A stretch of DNA of 64,000 nt from Oscillospiraceae bacterium (GTDB taxonomy: Bacteria; Bacillota_A; Clostridia; Oscillospirales; Oscillospiraceae), in contig CADAPN010000001.1 in NCBI GenBank assembly GCA_902789835.1, positions 1 through 64,000 of the forward strand. Direction: 5' to 3'. The translations under genes were made by a program, and so were the position numbers. This document shows, piece after piece, positions 7,612 through 17,536 of the stretch (the first letter of the stretch is position 1; every line of letters starts with the position of its first letter). The notes beneath the pieces were generated by a model, which made no database searches, had not been told where the DNA came from, and worked only from the letters and a program-made list of their open reading frames with translations.

Positions 7612-9646
7612 TGTGAAAACTTCCTGGTGGGCTTCCCATCGGCCGTCCAAGAGACGGCTCATCCAGCTCTACTGTGCCTTGCTCTATAACGCCCATCTCA
7701 GGGGCTTCCTGGAGGGGGAAATCTATAAGAGCAAATCCCCGACAACCAAAGGAATCTGTGTTCCGGGGTTCAATTGCTATTCCTGTCCCGGCGCAGTCGG
7801 GGCATGTCCGCTCGGCGCGCTGCAGAACGCCATCGGCACCAGCGACAAGCAGATCGGCTTCTATGTGTTCGGTATTCTCATGCTCTACGGGCTGATCCTT
7901 GGCCGTACGATCTGCGGATGGCTCTGCCCCCTTGGACTGATTCAGGAACTGCTGCACAAACTTCCGACTCCGAAAATGAGCAAAAGCCGTGCAACCCGCG
8001 CTCTGTCATACCTGAAATATGTGATTCTCGGCGTCTTTGCCATCGGGATCACCGCCTGGTACGGGATTGCACACGGAGTAGCGGTGCCGGGCTTCTGCAA
8101 GTACATCTGTCCGGCGGGCACCTTTGAAGGGGCAATCTTCCTGCTCTCCAATCCCGCCAATGCCGGGGATTTCGGCATGCTGAACATCCTGTTCACGCGC
8201 AAATTTATCATCATGCTGGTGATCGGTCTTGCGTGCGTTTTCTGCTATCGCAGTTTCTGCCGTTTTATCTGCCCGCTTGGCGCCATTTACGGCCTCTTCA
8301 GCAAGGTGGCGGTCGTGGGCGTGAAGGTGGACCCCACCCGCTGCAATCACTGCGGCGCCTGCGTGCGCAACTGCGGCATGGACGTGCGGCATGTGGGTGA
8401 CCACGAATGCATCCACTGTGCCAAATGCATGGAGGTGTGCAATCAGAAGGCGATCAGCCTGAAGGCCGGAAACGTCACCCTGAAGGCGCCGGCAGGCGGC
8501 TGCGCGGATGACAGGCCCGATTCCGAGGCAAAACGCAAAAAGTTCGGAAAGATTGCCTGGGGGATTGCGCTGGCAGTCCTCTGTGCGGCGCTGGTCTACT
8601 ATAACTTCCTTGACCCCAACATCAAAAAGGAGGAAGCGCCCGCCGGTGAGACTGTTGCCGCAGACACGGAGGCAGCTGCACCGGAAGCGACTCCGGCAGA
8701 CTGGTCGAGCGATGCGCCGATTGGCAGCGAGGTTGGTCAGCAGCTCAAGGACTTCACCATCACCTGCCTGGACGGAAGCGAGTTCCACCTGGCCGACTAC
8801 CGCGGCAAGCCTGTGTTTATTAACCTCTGGGCCACTTACTGCGGACCCTGCGTGAAGGAACTGCCATACTTCAGCGACTTGTACCAGGCCCATGAGGGCG
8901 ACATTGCCATGCTGGCGCTGCACTCGGATATCGTGGATGAGGATCCCCAGGAATACCTGAACGAGCACGGAAGCGATTGGGTGATGCCCTTTGCCGTTGA
9001 AAACGACGACGAAGTGATCTGGGATCTGGTGGGCGGAACCACCGCCATGCCGCAGACCATCGTCCTGAACCGTCACGGCGAGGTCGTGTATAACCAGCGC
9101 GGCTCCGTAAACCCGGAAATGCTGGAGACCCTGTACGAGCAGGCGGCCGCCGGCGGAGAAGAGGAGTCCCCGGCAGCTCCGGCGGCGGACTACGCAAGCG
9201 ACGCGCCGATCGGCAGCGAGGTTGGTCAGCAGCTCAAGGACTTTACGATCACCTGTCTGGACGGAAACGAGTTCCACCTGGCCGATTGCCGCGGCAAGCC
9301 TGTGTTTATTAACCTCTGGGCCACTTACTGCGGCCCCTGCGTGAAGGAACTGCCGCTGTTCAGCACGCTCTATCAGGCACACGAAGAAGACATCGCCATG
9401 CTGGCGCTGCACTCGGATATCGTGGACGAGGATCCGCAGGAATACCTGAGCGAGCACGGAAGCGACTGGGTGATGCCTTTCGCGGTGGAAAACGACGACG
9501 AGGTGATCTGGGATCTGGTGGGCGGAACCACCGCCATGCCGCAGACCATCGTTCTCAACCGCAAGGGTGAGGTCATTTTCAATCAGCGAGGTTCTGTCAC
9601 GGAGGAGATGCTGGAGACACTGTATGAACAGGCAGCAGAGTCCTGA
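7595..9646 (+). CDS. NapH-like polyferredoxin fused to two thioredoxin/TlpA domains
   Basis: 683 residues. The N-terminal 320 form a NapH/YccM-type membrane ferredoxin: several transmembrane helices with CYSCPGAVGACPLGAL, CGWLCPLG and CRFICPLGAIYG, then two 4Fe-4S motifs (CNHCGACVRNC and CIHCAKCMEVC, near residues 250-290). A transmembrane helix near 315-335 and an Ala/Glu-rich linker lead to two extracytoplasmic TlpA/ResA-like domains (about 372-520 and 535-683), each with WATYCGPC. It may pass electrons across the membrane to reduce extracellular disulfides (inference). The start is uncertain: GGAG abuts GTG 7595, and TTG 7598 or TTG 7604 are alternatives. Confidence 0.85.
   Translation: MLALDNVKTSWWASHRPSKRRLIQLYCALLYNAHLRGFLEGEIYKSKSPTTKGICVPGFNCYSCPGAVGACPLGALQNAIGTSDKQIGFYVFGILMLYGLILGRTICGWLCPLGLIQELLHKLPTPKMSKSRATRALSYLKYVILGVFAIGITAWYGIAHGVAVPGFCKYICPAGTFEGAIFLLSNPANAGDFGMLNILFTRKFIIMLVIGLACVFCYRSFCRFICPLGAIYGLFSKVAVVGVKVDPTRCNHCGACVRNCGMDVRHVGDHECIHCAKCMEVCNQKAISLKAGNVTLKAPAGGCADDRPDSEAKRKKFGKIAWGIALAVLCAALVYYNFLDPNIKKEEAPAGETVAADTEAAAPEATPADWSSDAPIGSEVGQQLKDFTITCLDGSEFHLADYRGKPVFINLWATYCGPCVKELPYFSDLYQAHEGDIAMLALHSDIVDEDPQEYLNEHGSDWVMPFAVENDDEVIWDLVGGTTAMPQTIVLNRHGEVVYNQRGSVNPEMLETLYEQAAAGGEEESPAAPAADYASDAPIGSEVGQQLKDFTITCLDGNEFHLADCRGKPVFINLWATYCGPCVKELPLFSTLYQAHEEDIAMLALHSDIVDEDPQEYLSEHGSDWVMPFAVENDDEVIWDLVGGTTAMPQTIVLNRKGEVIFNQRGSVTEEMLETLYEQAAES
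8708..9640 (+). repeat. tandem 489-nt intragenic duplication (thioredoxin domain)
   Basis: The segment from 8708 to about 9151 recurs at 9197-9640 with a 489-nt period (163 codons, in frame). By eye the two encoded domains of about 148 residues differ at roughly 11 positions, and long DNA stretches are identical. This points to a recent duplication or ongoing gene conversion. Confidence 0.9.
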
Positions 9647-9701
9647 ACAGAACAGCGCAGATCAAGCTGTATCAGTGAAATAAAGATTGTCAACAGAAGC
9701 A

Positions 9702-9737
9702 GAGGAAGGACCAGAGCGGTCCTTCCTCATTTTTTGG
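9702..9737 (+). terminator. terminator of the polyferredoxin unit
   Basis: GAGGAAGGACC-agag-CGGTCCTTCCTC followed by ATTTTTT. Confidence 0.85.
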
Positions 9738-9816
9738 ACGAATACGAACGAAAACGCATATTGTATCACAATGCAGAGGGGAAAATCAGGCAAAATGGAA
9801 GCGCCTTTCATTCTTC

Positions 9817-9845
9817 TTGCACAAGCGGTGGTTTTCTGCTATAAT
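9817..9845 (+). promoter_or_regulatory. promoter of gdpP
   Basis: TTGCAC (9817-9822), a 17-nt spacer and TATAAT (9840-9845), giving a leader of about 47 nt to the GTG at 9899. Confidence 0.75.
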
Positions 9846-9898
9846 CATCTCTGTATTACTATACAGGACTGATTCAGTTTCAGAAATAGGAGTACGCT

Positions 9899-11893
9899 GT
9901 GAAATCAAATCAGAAATATAAAACACTGAAGAGACCGTCCTACCTGATTTATCTGGCGTTTATGGCGGCTTTTGCCCTTGCGGCGCTGTATTTCCGACAG
10001 TATTGGCTCGCTGCGGCGGAAGGCGGGATCACGCTGATCCTGGCGGTCGTTGCGCTTGTGATGAAGCGCAGGAATACGAAGCTGCTGACGGCATACATCG
10101 AGTCCATCACCTATGACACGGAGAATGCCAAGAACAGCACGCTGCTCAGCTTCCCGCTCCCAATGGCGGTATTTCGCCTCTCGGATTCCAGCGTCGTATG
10201 GGCCAATGACGCCTTTTTCCAGATGTTTGGGGTCGGGGGCGCCCGCGTGGATGCGCAGCTGGCCGCTATGATTCCGGATTTTTCAGGCGCCTGGCTGATG
10301 GAGGGAAAGACCGCCTATCCGAGCCTGGTAGAAATCAGCGGCCACAAATATCAGATGTTCGGCAATCTGATCCGCTCGGAGCAGGATGACGAAAACAGCG
10401 CGATCATGGGGATCACCTACTGGATGGATGTCACAGACTATGACAACACCAGAATTCTCTATGAGCAGAGCAGACCCGTGCCGGGGGTGGTCGTCATTGA
10501 CAACCTGGAAGAGATGTCGAGAAACTATCCCGAGCGCGTGAAAAATGAAATACGGGATGCGGTCGAGGATCGCCTGCAGCATTGGTGCGGGGAGTACCAC
10601 GGCATTCTGCGCCGATATGACAGAGACCGATATCTCGTTGTCTTTGAGAAAAAAGACATCGACGAGATGCGCAGGAACAAGTTCTCAATCAATGAGGAAA
10701 TGCATAGTATTGAGAACCCGAACGGCATTCCGGCCAGTATCAGCATCGGTTTCGGAGCCGAGTCGACAAACCTGGAGGAAGGCCTCCAGTTTGCCGATAT
10801 CGGTACGGAACTGGCCCTCTCGCGCGGCGGGGATCAGACCGTCATCAAAAACAGGGTGAACTTTGAGTTCTATGGCGGAAGAGGCTTCGAGATCGAAAAG
10901 CGAACCAAAGTGAAGTCGCGCGTCATGGCCAATACCCTTTCGGAACTGATCCGTGACTCCTCCAAAGTGTTTGTGATGGGACACAAATTTGCGGATCTGG
11001 ATGCGGTAGGCGCGGATATTGGAATCAGCTGCCTTGCGAGAAAACTCGGCGTCAAGGCCCAGATTGTGGTTGAGCCGAACTATAACGCATCCAAAACACT
11101 GATCGAGAGAATGAAGAAGGAGCCGGAATACAAGGATATCTTCCTTTCTCCGCAGGAAGCGCTGATCTCGGCGGATGCCCGGACGCTTCTGGTGGTTGTG
11201 GATACCAACCGCCCGGAACAGGTTGAAGATTCCGGACTGCTGGGCGCCTGCAACCGTGTCGCGGTCATTGACCACCACCGTGTCGGTGCCACCTATATTC
11301 AGAATGCGGCGCTTGGATTCATCGAGCCGTATGCTTCATCCGCCTGTGAGCTGGTGAGTGAGATCCTCCAGGAGCTGCTGGAGACCGAGGATGTCAAGAA
11401 AGCCGAGGCCGAGGCGATGCTGGCCGGTATTGTGCTGGACACCAAGAGCTTCTCGCTGCGCACAGGCGAAAGAACCTTCGACGCTGCATCATGGCTGCGG
11501 CGCTGCGGAGCGGACACATCCGAGATCAAGAAGCTTTTCCAGATCGATATGGATACCGCACTGGCAAGGTATAAGCTTATGCAGAATGCGAAGCTTTATC
11601 GCGGCGTTGCCATTACCGTCTCGGATGAATTCCAGGAGCGTATCGTCACGGCACAGGCGGCGGATGAACTTCTGAATATTTCCGGCGTGGAAGCTTCCGT
11701 GGTAGCCTCGACAGACGGGAAGGACGGCATCTATGCCTCCGCGCGCTCCATCGGAACGATGAACGTCCAAATCCTTATGGAGAAACTCGGCGGCGGCGGA
11801 AATCGAAGCGCGGCTGCAGTACAGTTTGAGCACACAACACCGGCACAGGCGGAGGAGAGAATCCGTGCTGCGATCGATGACTATCTTGGATAA
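9899..11893 (+). CDS. gdpP: c-di-AMP phosphodiesterase GdpP
   Basis: 664 residues with the full GdpP architecture: two N-terminal transmembrane helices (about 13-50), a degenerate PAS domain (about 75-170), a degenerate GGDEF domain (about 175-310), a DHH domain (MGHKFADLDAVGADIG near 360, VIDHHR near 457) and a DHHA1 domain with GGGGNRSAA (the usual His is Asn). It hydrolyses the second messenger c-di-AMP at the membrane, affecting osmolyte and K+ balance. The GTG start has ATAGGAG upstream. It precedes rplI and dnaB, the usual Firmicutes order, with a 14-nt gap to rplI. Confidence 0.93.
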   Translation: MKSNQKYKTLKRPSYLIYLAFMAAFALAALYFRQYWLAAAEGGITLILAVVALVMKRRNTKLLTAYIESITYDTENAKNSTLLSFPLPMAVFRLSDSSVVWANDAFFQMFGVGGARVDAQLAAMIPDFSGAWLMEGKTAYPSLVEISGHKYQMFGNLIRSEQDDENSAIMGITYWMDVTDYDNTRILYEQSRPVPGVVVIDNLEEMSRNYPERVKNEIRDAVEDRLQHWCGEYHGILRRYDRDRYLVVFEKKDIDEMRRNKFSINEEMHSIENPNGIPASISIGFGAESTNLEEGLQFADIGTELALSRGGDQTVIKNRVNFEFYGGRGFEIEKRTKVKSRVMANTLSELIRDSSKVFVMGHKFADLDAVGADIGISCLARKLGVKAQIVVEPNYNASKTLIERMKKEPEYKDIFLSPQEALISADARTLLVVVDTNRPEQVEDSGLLGACNRVAVIDHHRVGATYIQNAALGFIEPYASSACELVSEILQELLETEDVKKAEAEAMLAGIVLDTKSFSLRTGERTFDAASWLRRCGADTSEIKKLFQIDMDTALARYKLMQNAKLYRGVAITVSDEFQERIVTAQAADELLNISGVEASVVASTDGKDGIYASARSIGTMNVQILMEKLGGGGNRSAAAVQFEHTTPAQAEERIRAAIDDYLG

Positions 11894-11907
11894 CAGGAGA
11901 GATTAAC

Positions 11908-12354
11908 ATGAAAGTAGTATTTAACGTTGATGTCAGAGGACAGGGGAAAAAGGGCGAGATCAAGGACGTATCCGACGGCTATGCACGCAACTACCTGCTC
12001 CCGCGTAAACTTGCCTCCGAGGCGACGGCAGATGCGATCAACGCCATCAAACTGAAGGAAAAGGCAAAAGCCGCTCAGGCCGCCAAGGAGAAGGCTCAGG
12101 CGGAGGAATATGCCAGAAAGCTGGAGGCCGTCCAGGTAACCGTACGTGCAAAAGCGGGCAACGGCGGAAAGCTTTTCGGGGCGGTGACATCCGAGGCGAT
12201 CAGCAAGGCGCTGAAAGAACAGTTTGATATGGATATAGAGAAAAACAAAATTGTTCAGGCAGAGCCCATTAAGAGCTTCGGAGCCTACACGGTCAAGGCA
12301 AAGCTTGGCTACGAGGTGAGCGGAAGCATCAACGTTCTGGTGGTTGAAGAATAA
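11908..12354 (+). CDS. rplI: 50S ribosomal protein L9
   Basis: 148 residues, standard length. The N-terminal domain MKVVFNVDVRGQGKKGEIK.VSDGYARNYLLP is the L9 signature; a long charged connecting helix and the C-terminal rRNA-binding domain with GKLFGAVTSEAI follow. AGGAG precedes the ATG by 9 nt. It is co-transcribed with gdpP and dnaB. Confidence 0.97.
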   Translation: MKVVFNVDVRGQGKKGEIKDVSDGYARNYLLPRKLASEATADAINAIKLKEKAKAAQAAKEKAQAEEYARKLEAVQVTVRAKAGNGGKLFGAVTSEAISKALKEQFDMDIEKNKIVQAEPIKSFGAYTVKAKLGYEVSGSINVLVVEE

Positions 12355-12357
12355 TCC

Positions 12358-13701
12358 ATGGACGAGCTTCTCGGGAAAAAAGTACCTTTTTCTGCTCAGG
12401 CAGAACAGGCGGTGATCGGCTCGGTTCTGATTGATCCGGACTGTATTCCGTCTGTCATGGAACGTCTTCGCGCGGATGAGTTCTACGGAAAACTGAACAG
12501 AGATATCTATGACACGGTATACAGCATGTTTGCCTACGGTATGACGGTGGATCCGGTTACCGTGCTTGGGCAGATGAGGGTACGCGGTGTCTATCAGGAT
12601 AACTGTGAGCAATATCTTGCTGAAGTGATGCGCATGACCCCTACGGCGGCCAATGTCCTGGAATATGCCGCCATTGTCCGGGATCGTGCGCTGCTTCGCC
12701 GCCTCGGAGAAGCTGCGGATGAGATTAACAGCATCGTCTACGAAGGCAGCGGAGAAGCCGAGACCGCGCTGGAAGCGGCCGAACGCAAGATTTATGCGCT
12801 TCGGCAGGGGAGAAATGTCGGCGGATTGATGCCGGTGTCGTCCATCGTACAGAATGTGTTCGACCAGATGTCCGAAGCGGCAAATTCCGGCAACAAGTTT
12901 CCCGGCATCTCGACCGGCCTGTCTGATCTGGACCGAATGATTCTGGGCCTGAACAAATCCGAACTGATTCTGATCGCCGCCCGACCCGGTATGGGTAAAA
13001 CAAGCATTGCGCTGAACATGGCGCTTCATGCAGGAATGAATCTCGGGAAGACGGTGGCGATTTTCTCGCTGGAAATGTCCAGAGAGCAGCTGGTTTCGAG
13101 GCTTCTTTCCCGCGCGGCGCTGATTCCCTCCCAGAACATGCTGACCGGCCAGCTGACAGAACGCCAGTGGAAGGATGTTGCCGATGCGGCCCAGAGTCTC
13201 AGCACCAGTGATATCCGGATTGACGACAACCCCACGCTGACGGTGTCGGATATGAATGCACAGTGCAGACGCGTGCAGAACCTGGATCTGGTCGTCATCG
13301 ACTATCTTCAGCTGATGCAGTCGGCGGGGAGCGGGCATACCTGGTCCAATGAAAGCCGCACGCAGGCGGTCAGCGACATCAGCCGAATGCTGAAGATCAT
13401 GGCAAAAGAATTGAACGTCCCGGTCATCTGCCTTTCACAGCTCTCCCGTGCAAATGAATCGCGGCAGGATAAACGGCCCATGCTTTCCGACCTGCGCGAA
13501 TCCGGCGCCATCGAACAGGACGCCGACGTTGTGATCGGTCTGTACCGTGACGGATATTATAACAAAGAAGCTGAAAACCCGAATCTGGCGGAGGCCATTG
13601 TCCTGAAGAACAGAAAAGGCGCAACCGGCACGGTTCCGCTCAACTGGCTTCCGGAATACACATCCTTCTCCACTGTGGAACGCCGCTACGATGAAGGATG
13701 A
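12358..13701 (+). CDS. dnaB: replicative DNA helicase DnaB
   Basis: 447 residues. The N-terminal domain begins VPFSAQAEQAVIGSVLIDP and drives hexamer and primase contacts. The RecA-like C-terminal domain has Walker A (RPGMGKTS near 208), Walker B (DLVVIDYLQLM) and the SQLSR motif. No intein is present. It starts 3 nt after the rplI stop and overlaps tilS by 11 nt, so this is one transcription unit. Confidence 0.97.
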   Translation: MDELLGKKVPFSAQAEQAVIGSVLIDPDCIPSVMERLRADEFYGKLNRDIYDTVYSMFAYGMTVDPVTVLGQMRVRGVYQDNCEQYLAEVMRMTPTAANVLEYAAIVRDRALLRRLGEAADEINSIVYEGSGEAETALEAAERKIYALRQGRNVGGLMPVSSIVQNVFDQMSEAANSGNKFPGISTGLSDLDRMILGLNKSELILIAARPGMGKTSIALNMALHAGMNLGKTVAIFSLEMSREQLVSRLLSRAALIPSQNMLTGQLTERQWKDVADAAQSLSTSDIRIDDNPTLTVSDMNAQCRRVQNLDLVVIDYLQLMQSAGSGHTWSNESRTQAVSDISRMLKIMAKELNVPVICLSQLSRANESRQDKRPMLSDLRESGAIEQDADVVIGLYRDGYYNKEAENPNLAEAIVLKNRKGATGTVPLNWLPEYTSFSTVERRYDEG

Positions 13702-14623
13702 CCTGATCCGGCGATGGTCGATGCTGCCCAGGGAAAGCAGGGTCCTTATTGCGGTATCCGGCGGTGCGGACAGCATGTGTCTTCTTCATTGGCTGTGCGA
13801 TCTGCGGGAGGCGTATGAGATCACGCTTTTTGCGGCGCACTTTGAACACGGCCTTCGAGGAGAAGAGTCCCTTCGTGATGCGGAGTTTGTGTCCGAACAA
13901 TGCCGCGGCCTCGGCATTCCCTGTACCGTGGAGCACGGCAATGTCGCTCTTTATGCAGACGAGCACAGACTTGGAACGGAGGAAGCGGCAAGAACGCTGC
14001 GTTATCGCTTCCTGGAGGAAACCGCCGACCGGCTCGGCTGTGATCGAATTGCCACGGCGCACAATCTCAACGACAACGCGGAGACGGTGCTGATGAATCT
14101 CTGCCGCGGGGCGGGGACACGGGGCCTTGCGGGGATCCCACCGGTTAGAGGGCGACTGATCCGCCCGCTGCTGCAGACATCCCGGCAAGAGATTGAGGAG
14201 TATCTCGCGGAGCATGACATCCCGCATATTGAAGACAGCTCCAATGAGAGCGACTCGTATAGGAGAAACCGGATCCGGCATCAGATGATCCCGCTGCTCA
14301 TCCAGGAAAATCCCGCTGCCCTGAAGGCAATCGGACGGACGACGGAACTTCTTCGAGAGGACGATGCCTGCCTCTGCCGGGAAGCGGAAGCATTCCTGCG
14401 CTCCTGTGATGACAGCGGGGCAATTCCGGCCAAACGCCTGCTGAAACTTGAACCGGCGGTAGCCTGCCGCGTCTTTCGTCTGCTCTGCGGCAGCGGGGTC
14501 AGCATGGAACGGACACAGGCGCTTCTTGCGTTTGCCGGGGGAACCGAACGGGGAGTGCTGGAAATCCCGGGACGGAAGATCCGACGGGAGCACGGCTTCC
14601 TCTATTTTAAAGACAGAAATTAA
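13691..14623 (+). CDS. tilS: tRNA(Ile)-lysidine synthase, short form
   Basis: 310 residues. The N-terminal PP-loop SGGADSMCLLHW, HFEHGLRGEES and the TAHNLNDNAETVLMNLCRG motif identify TilS, which adds lysine to C34 of the CAU-anticodon tRNA so that it reads AUA. The protein stops after the central substrate-binding region; the C-terminal domain found in E. coli and Bacillus enzymes (over 430 residues) is absent, and I see no continuation in another frame. tilS-hpt-ftsH is the conserved Firmicutes order. Confidence 0.9.
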   Translation: MKDDLIRRWSMLPRESRVLIAVSGGADSMCLLHWLCDLREAYEITLFAAHFEHGLRGEESLRDAEFVSEQCRGLGIPCTVEHGNVALYADEHRLGTEEAARTLRYRFLEETADRLGCDRIATAHNLNDNAETVLMNLCRGAGTRGLAGIPPVRGRLIRPLLQTSRQEIEEYLAEHDIPHIEDSSNESDSYRRNRIRHQMIPLLIQENPAALKAIGRTTELLREDDACLCREAEAFLRSCDDSGAIPAKRLLKLEPAVACRVFRLLCGSGVSMERTQALLAFAGGTERGVLEIPGRKIRREHGFLYFKDRN

Positions 14624-14708
14624 CGACTTGTTCAAATCTTCACTCTTCAAAAGTTAAAACGATTGTGGTAAGATTACTCTCACGTGCCTGAGGGCGGAAA
14701 GGAAAACA

Positions 14709-15242
14709 ATGACAAAAGACATCGAACGCGTATTGCTTTCACAGGAAGAAATCCAGAAAAAGGTTGCAGAGATCGGAAAACAGATTACTGCGGATTTTGC
14801 GGATAAAAACCCGATCTTTATCGGCGTATTGAAAGGCTGCTTTATTTTTATGGCGGACCTGATGCGGAATGTGAACATACCGTGTTCCATGGACTTTATG
14901 GCTGTTTCCTCGTACAGCGGCACATCGTCGACCGGCGCTGTGAAAATCAACAAGGACCTCAATCAGGATATCGCCGACCGGCATCTGATTCTGGTTGAAG
15001 ATATCCTCGACTCAGGCGTGACGCTCAATTATCTGAAAAACTATCTCCAGGTTCGAAGACCGGCTTCTGTGCATGTGGCAACGCTGCTGGACAAACCGGC
15101 GAGGAGGAAGGCAGACATCTATGCGGATTACTCCTGCTTTGAAGTGCCCGATGCCTTCGTCGTCGGATATGGACTGGATTACAATGAGCGCTACCGCAAT
15201 CTTCCTTATATTGGGATCCTGAAACCCGAGGTTTATTCCTGA
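14709..15242 (+). CDS. hpt: hypoxanthine phosphoribosyltransferase
   Basis: 177 residues, normal length. The PRPP-binding loop LILVEDILDSGVTL near residue 100 and the FIGVLKGCFIFMADL and CSMDFMAVSSY motifs are those of Hpt. It salvages hypoxanthine (and guanine) to IMP/GMP with PRPP. GGAAAGGA precedes the ATG. A weak promoter (TTCAAA-17-TAAGAT, about 14647-14675) in the 85-nt gap may supplement transcription from upstream. Confidence 0.95.
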   Translation: MTKDIERVLLSQEEIQKKVAEIGKQITADFADKNPIFIGVLKGCFIFMADLMRNVNIPCSMDFMAVSSYSGTSSTGAVKINKDLNQDIADRHLILVEDILDSGVTLNYLKNYLQVRRPASVHVATLLDKPARRKADIYADYSCFEVPDAFVVGYGLDYNERYRNLPYIGILKPEVYS

Positions 15243-15294
15243 TACTTCTCTTTTCAGAATGTTTAAGCAGTAATTAGAACGGATGTGAACTTAT

Positions 15295-17397
15295 TTGAAC
15301 CCAAAACACAATCGTGCCCGGGATATTGGCTTTTATGTGCTTCTTGTGCTGATTCTCATCGCGGTCATCTTCACGATGACAAAGGACACCGAGCCTGATA
15401 CGCTGGACAACTACTCGGAGCTTGCGGATCTGTTTAACGCGGGAAAGGTGCAGTCTTTCCGGACAGAGGGCAACAAGATCATTCTGACGCTTCGAACAGA
15501 CGGTACGGACAAAATGACCGTTGAAAAGACCTATGACCTTTACAGCTTCGGCGTATTCTATGAGGACTTTAATGAGCTGATCAAAGAACAGCACGAGAAA
15601 GGTATCCTGGAGAAGTACGATTACAACGAAGGCTTTGTTGTCCCGTGGTGGGCAAGCATTATCCCGTACCTGATCCTCATGGGAGGAGCGATGGTGCTCT
15701 GGTATGTGATGATGAACCGCATGGGCGGCGGAGCCGGAGGGGTGGCCCGCTTCAGCAAGGCAAGAACCCGCCTTGGGAGCGATGAGAAGAATAAGAAAAC
15801 CTTTGCCGATGTCGCAGGCTGCGATGAGGAAAAGGAAGAACTGGCAGAGATTGTGGAGTTCCTGAAGGATCCGAAGGCCTATACGGCCATGGGCGCAAGA
15901 ATTCCCAAAGGGGTTCTGCTGGTAGGCCCTCCGGGAACCGGTAAAACCCTGCTGGCAAAGGCGGTTGCCGGAGAAGCCGGCGTGCAGTTCCTTTCCATCT
16001 CCGGTTCCGATTTTGTCGAGCTTTATGTCGGCGTCGGCGCCGGCCGTGTCCGGGACCTGTTTGAACAGGCGAAGAAAGCCGCACCCGCGATCATCTTTAT
16101 CGATGAGATCGACGCGGTCGGCCGCCAGAGAGGAAGCGGTCTCGGCGGCGGACATGATGAGCGCGAGCAGACTCTGAACCAGCTGCTGGTCGAAATGGAC
16201 GGCTTCGGCAACAACGAGGGCGTGATCGTCATGGCGGCGACCAACCGTGCGGATATCCTGGATAACGCGCTGCTCCGTCCCGGACGTTTTGACCGCCAGG
16301 TCTATGTCGGCCTGCCGGACATCCGAGGCAGAGAGGCGATCCTGAAGATCCATTCCAGAGACAAGCAGCTCGGCGATGATGTGGATCTTAACTCCATTGC
16401 AAAGGGCACACCCGGATTTGCCGGTGCGGATCTCGAAAACCTGATGAACGAAGCGGCGCTTCTCGCTGTTCGCAGAAAGCATCGTTTCATCACCATGGAA
16501 GATGTTGACGAAGCGATTCTCAAGGTCCAGATGGGCCCGGAGAAGAAGAGCCGCAAGATGAGCGACAAGGCAAAGCGCCTGACCGCCTATCATGAGTCCG
16601 GCCATGCCGTGGCGGCAAAGTTCTGCAAGCATGTGGACCCGGTCCATTATATCACGATTATCCCTCGCGGGCCTGCCGGCGGATTTACGCTGTTTCGGCC
16701 GCAGGAAGATCTGGAGAACTTTACGTCAAAAGAAGAGATGTTTGAAAACATCGTCGTCTCGCTGGGAGGCCGCATCGCGGAAAAGCTGTTCCTGGACGAT
16801 ATCTCCACAGGAGCCTCCGGCGATATTCAGCAGGCAAGTTCTCTGGCACGCGACATGGTGATGAAGTACGGCATGAGCGAGCGGCTTGGCCCCATTCTGT
16901 ACGACACCTCGGGGCACAGTATCTTCATCGGGCGTGATTTCGGTCAGACGAAGAGCTATTCCGAAGAGACGGCGGCAATCATCGATGAAGAAGTCAAGGC
17001 GATCTTTGACGAAGCGGCAAAACGCTGTGAGGAAATCCTGACCGAGCACGGTGAACAGCTCAGAGGCCTTGCAGAGTATCTGCTGGTCAACGAGACCATT
17101 GAGGCGGATGAATTCAACTATTACTTCGAGCACGGTGAATTCATGCCGGAAGTTCTGAAGGCCGGGAAGCAGGCCCGTCATGACAGTACCATCGAGCGTC
17201 CGGCAAAGAAAATCTCGATGACCGACGGGTATGCCGAGGAGCAGAAGACAGACACCGAAAATCATGTCGAGGCTGCAGCTGCGCAGGATGCAGCGTCTGC
17301 TGACGAAGGCTCCGCAGAGACAAAAGCCGAAGAGACTTCCGCAGAGGCGGAGAGCACGGAAGAGAACACGGCATCCGAGACGGATTTAAACGAATAA
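15295..17397 (+). CDS. ftsH: ATP-dependent zinc metalloprotease FtsH
   Basis: 700 residues. Transmembrane helices near 11-28 and 118-136 flank an extracytoplasmic domain. The AAA module has Walker A GPPGTGKT (about 210), Walker [16 protein letters not shown] and the arginine-finger region [10 protein letters not shown]. The M41 protease domain has the zinc motif HESGH near 433. The last 65 residues are an acidic Ala/Glu/Thr-rich tail. The start is TTG with only a weak GGATGTG upstream. It degrades misfolded membrane proteins and regulators. It is the last gene of its unit. Confidence 0.96.
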   Translation: MNPKHNRARDIGFYVLLVLILIAVIFTMTKDTEPDTLDNYSELADLFNAGKVQSFRTEGNKIILTLRTDGTDKMTVEKTYDLYSFGVFYEDFNELIKEQHEKGILEKYDYNEGFVVPWWASIIPYLILMGGAMVLWYVMMNRMGGGAGGVARFSKARTRLGSDEKNKKTFADVAGCDEEKEELAEIVEFLKDPKAYTAMGARIPKGVLLVGPPGTGKTLLAKAVAGEAGVQFLSISGSDFVELYVGVGAGRVRDLFEQAKKAAPAIIFIDEIDAVGRQRGSGLGGGHDEREQTLNQLLVEMDGFGNNEGVIVMAATNRADILDNALLRPGRFDRQVYVGLPDIRGREAILKIHSRDKQLGDDVDLNSIAKGTPGFAGADLENLMNEAALLAVRRKHRFITMEDVDEAILKVQMGPEKKSRKMSDKAKRLTAYHESGHAVAAKFCKHVDPVHYITIIPRGPAGGFTLFRPQEDLENFTSKEEMFENIVVSLGGRIAEKLFLDDISTGASGDIQQASSLARDMVMKYGMSERLGPILYDTSGHSIFIGRDFGQTKSYSEETAAIIDEEVKAIFDEAAKRCEEILTEHGEQLRGLAEYLLVNETIEADEFNYYFEHGEFMPEVLKAGKQARHDSTIERPAKKISMTDGYAEEQKTDTENHVEAAAAQDAASADEGSAETKAEETSAEAESTEENTASETDLNE

Positions 17398-17403
17398 GCT
17401 CAT

Positions 17404-17443
17404 AAGAACAGATCGGTTATCTTTTCCGGTCTGTTCTTTTTTC
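17404..17443 (+). terminator. terminator after ftsH
   Basis: AAGAACAGA.CGG and CCG.TCTGTTCTT arms around a short loop, followed by TTTTTTC. Confidence 0.85.
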
Positions 17444-17461
17444 GTATGGAACGAAACGTTC

Positions 17462-17498
17462 TTGACATTCCATCAGTACGACGATATAATTGTATACA
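17462..17498 (+). promoter_or_regulatory. consensus promoter and possible operator of the GntR/FCD gene
   Basis: TTGACA (17462-17467), exactly 17 nt, TATAAT (17485-17490). The 8-bp perfect palindrome TGTATACA (17491-17498) follows at once, where a bound repressor would block initiation. Autoregulation is inferred from this position. Confidence 0.75.
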
Positions 17499-17536
17499 GC
17501 CATACCACAACTACGGTTTGAGGACTGGACGAAACA

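Noticed and set aside
11373..11963. Minus-strand frames under gdpP, rplI and dnaB
   Set aside because: Shadows of highly conserved genes, with no start signals or domains.
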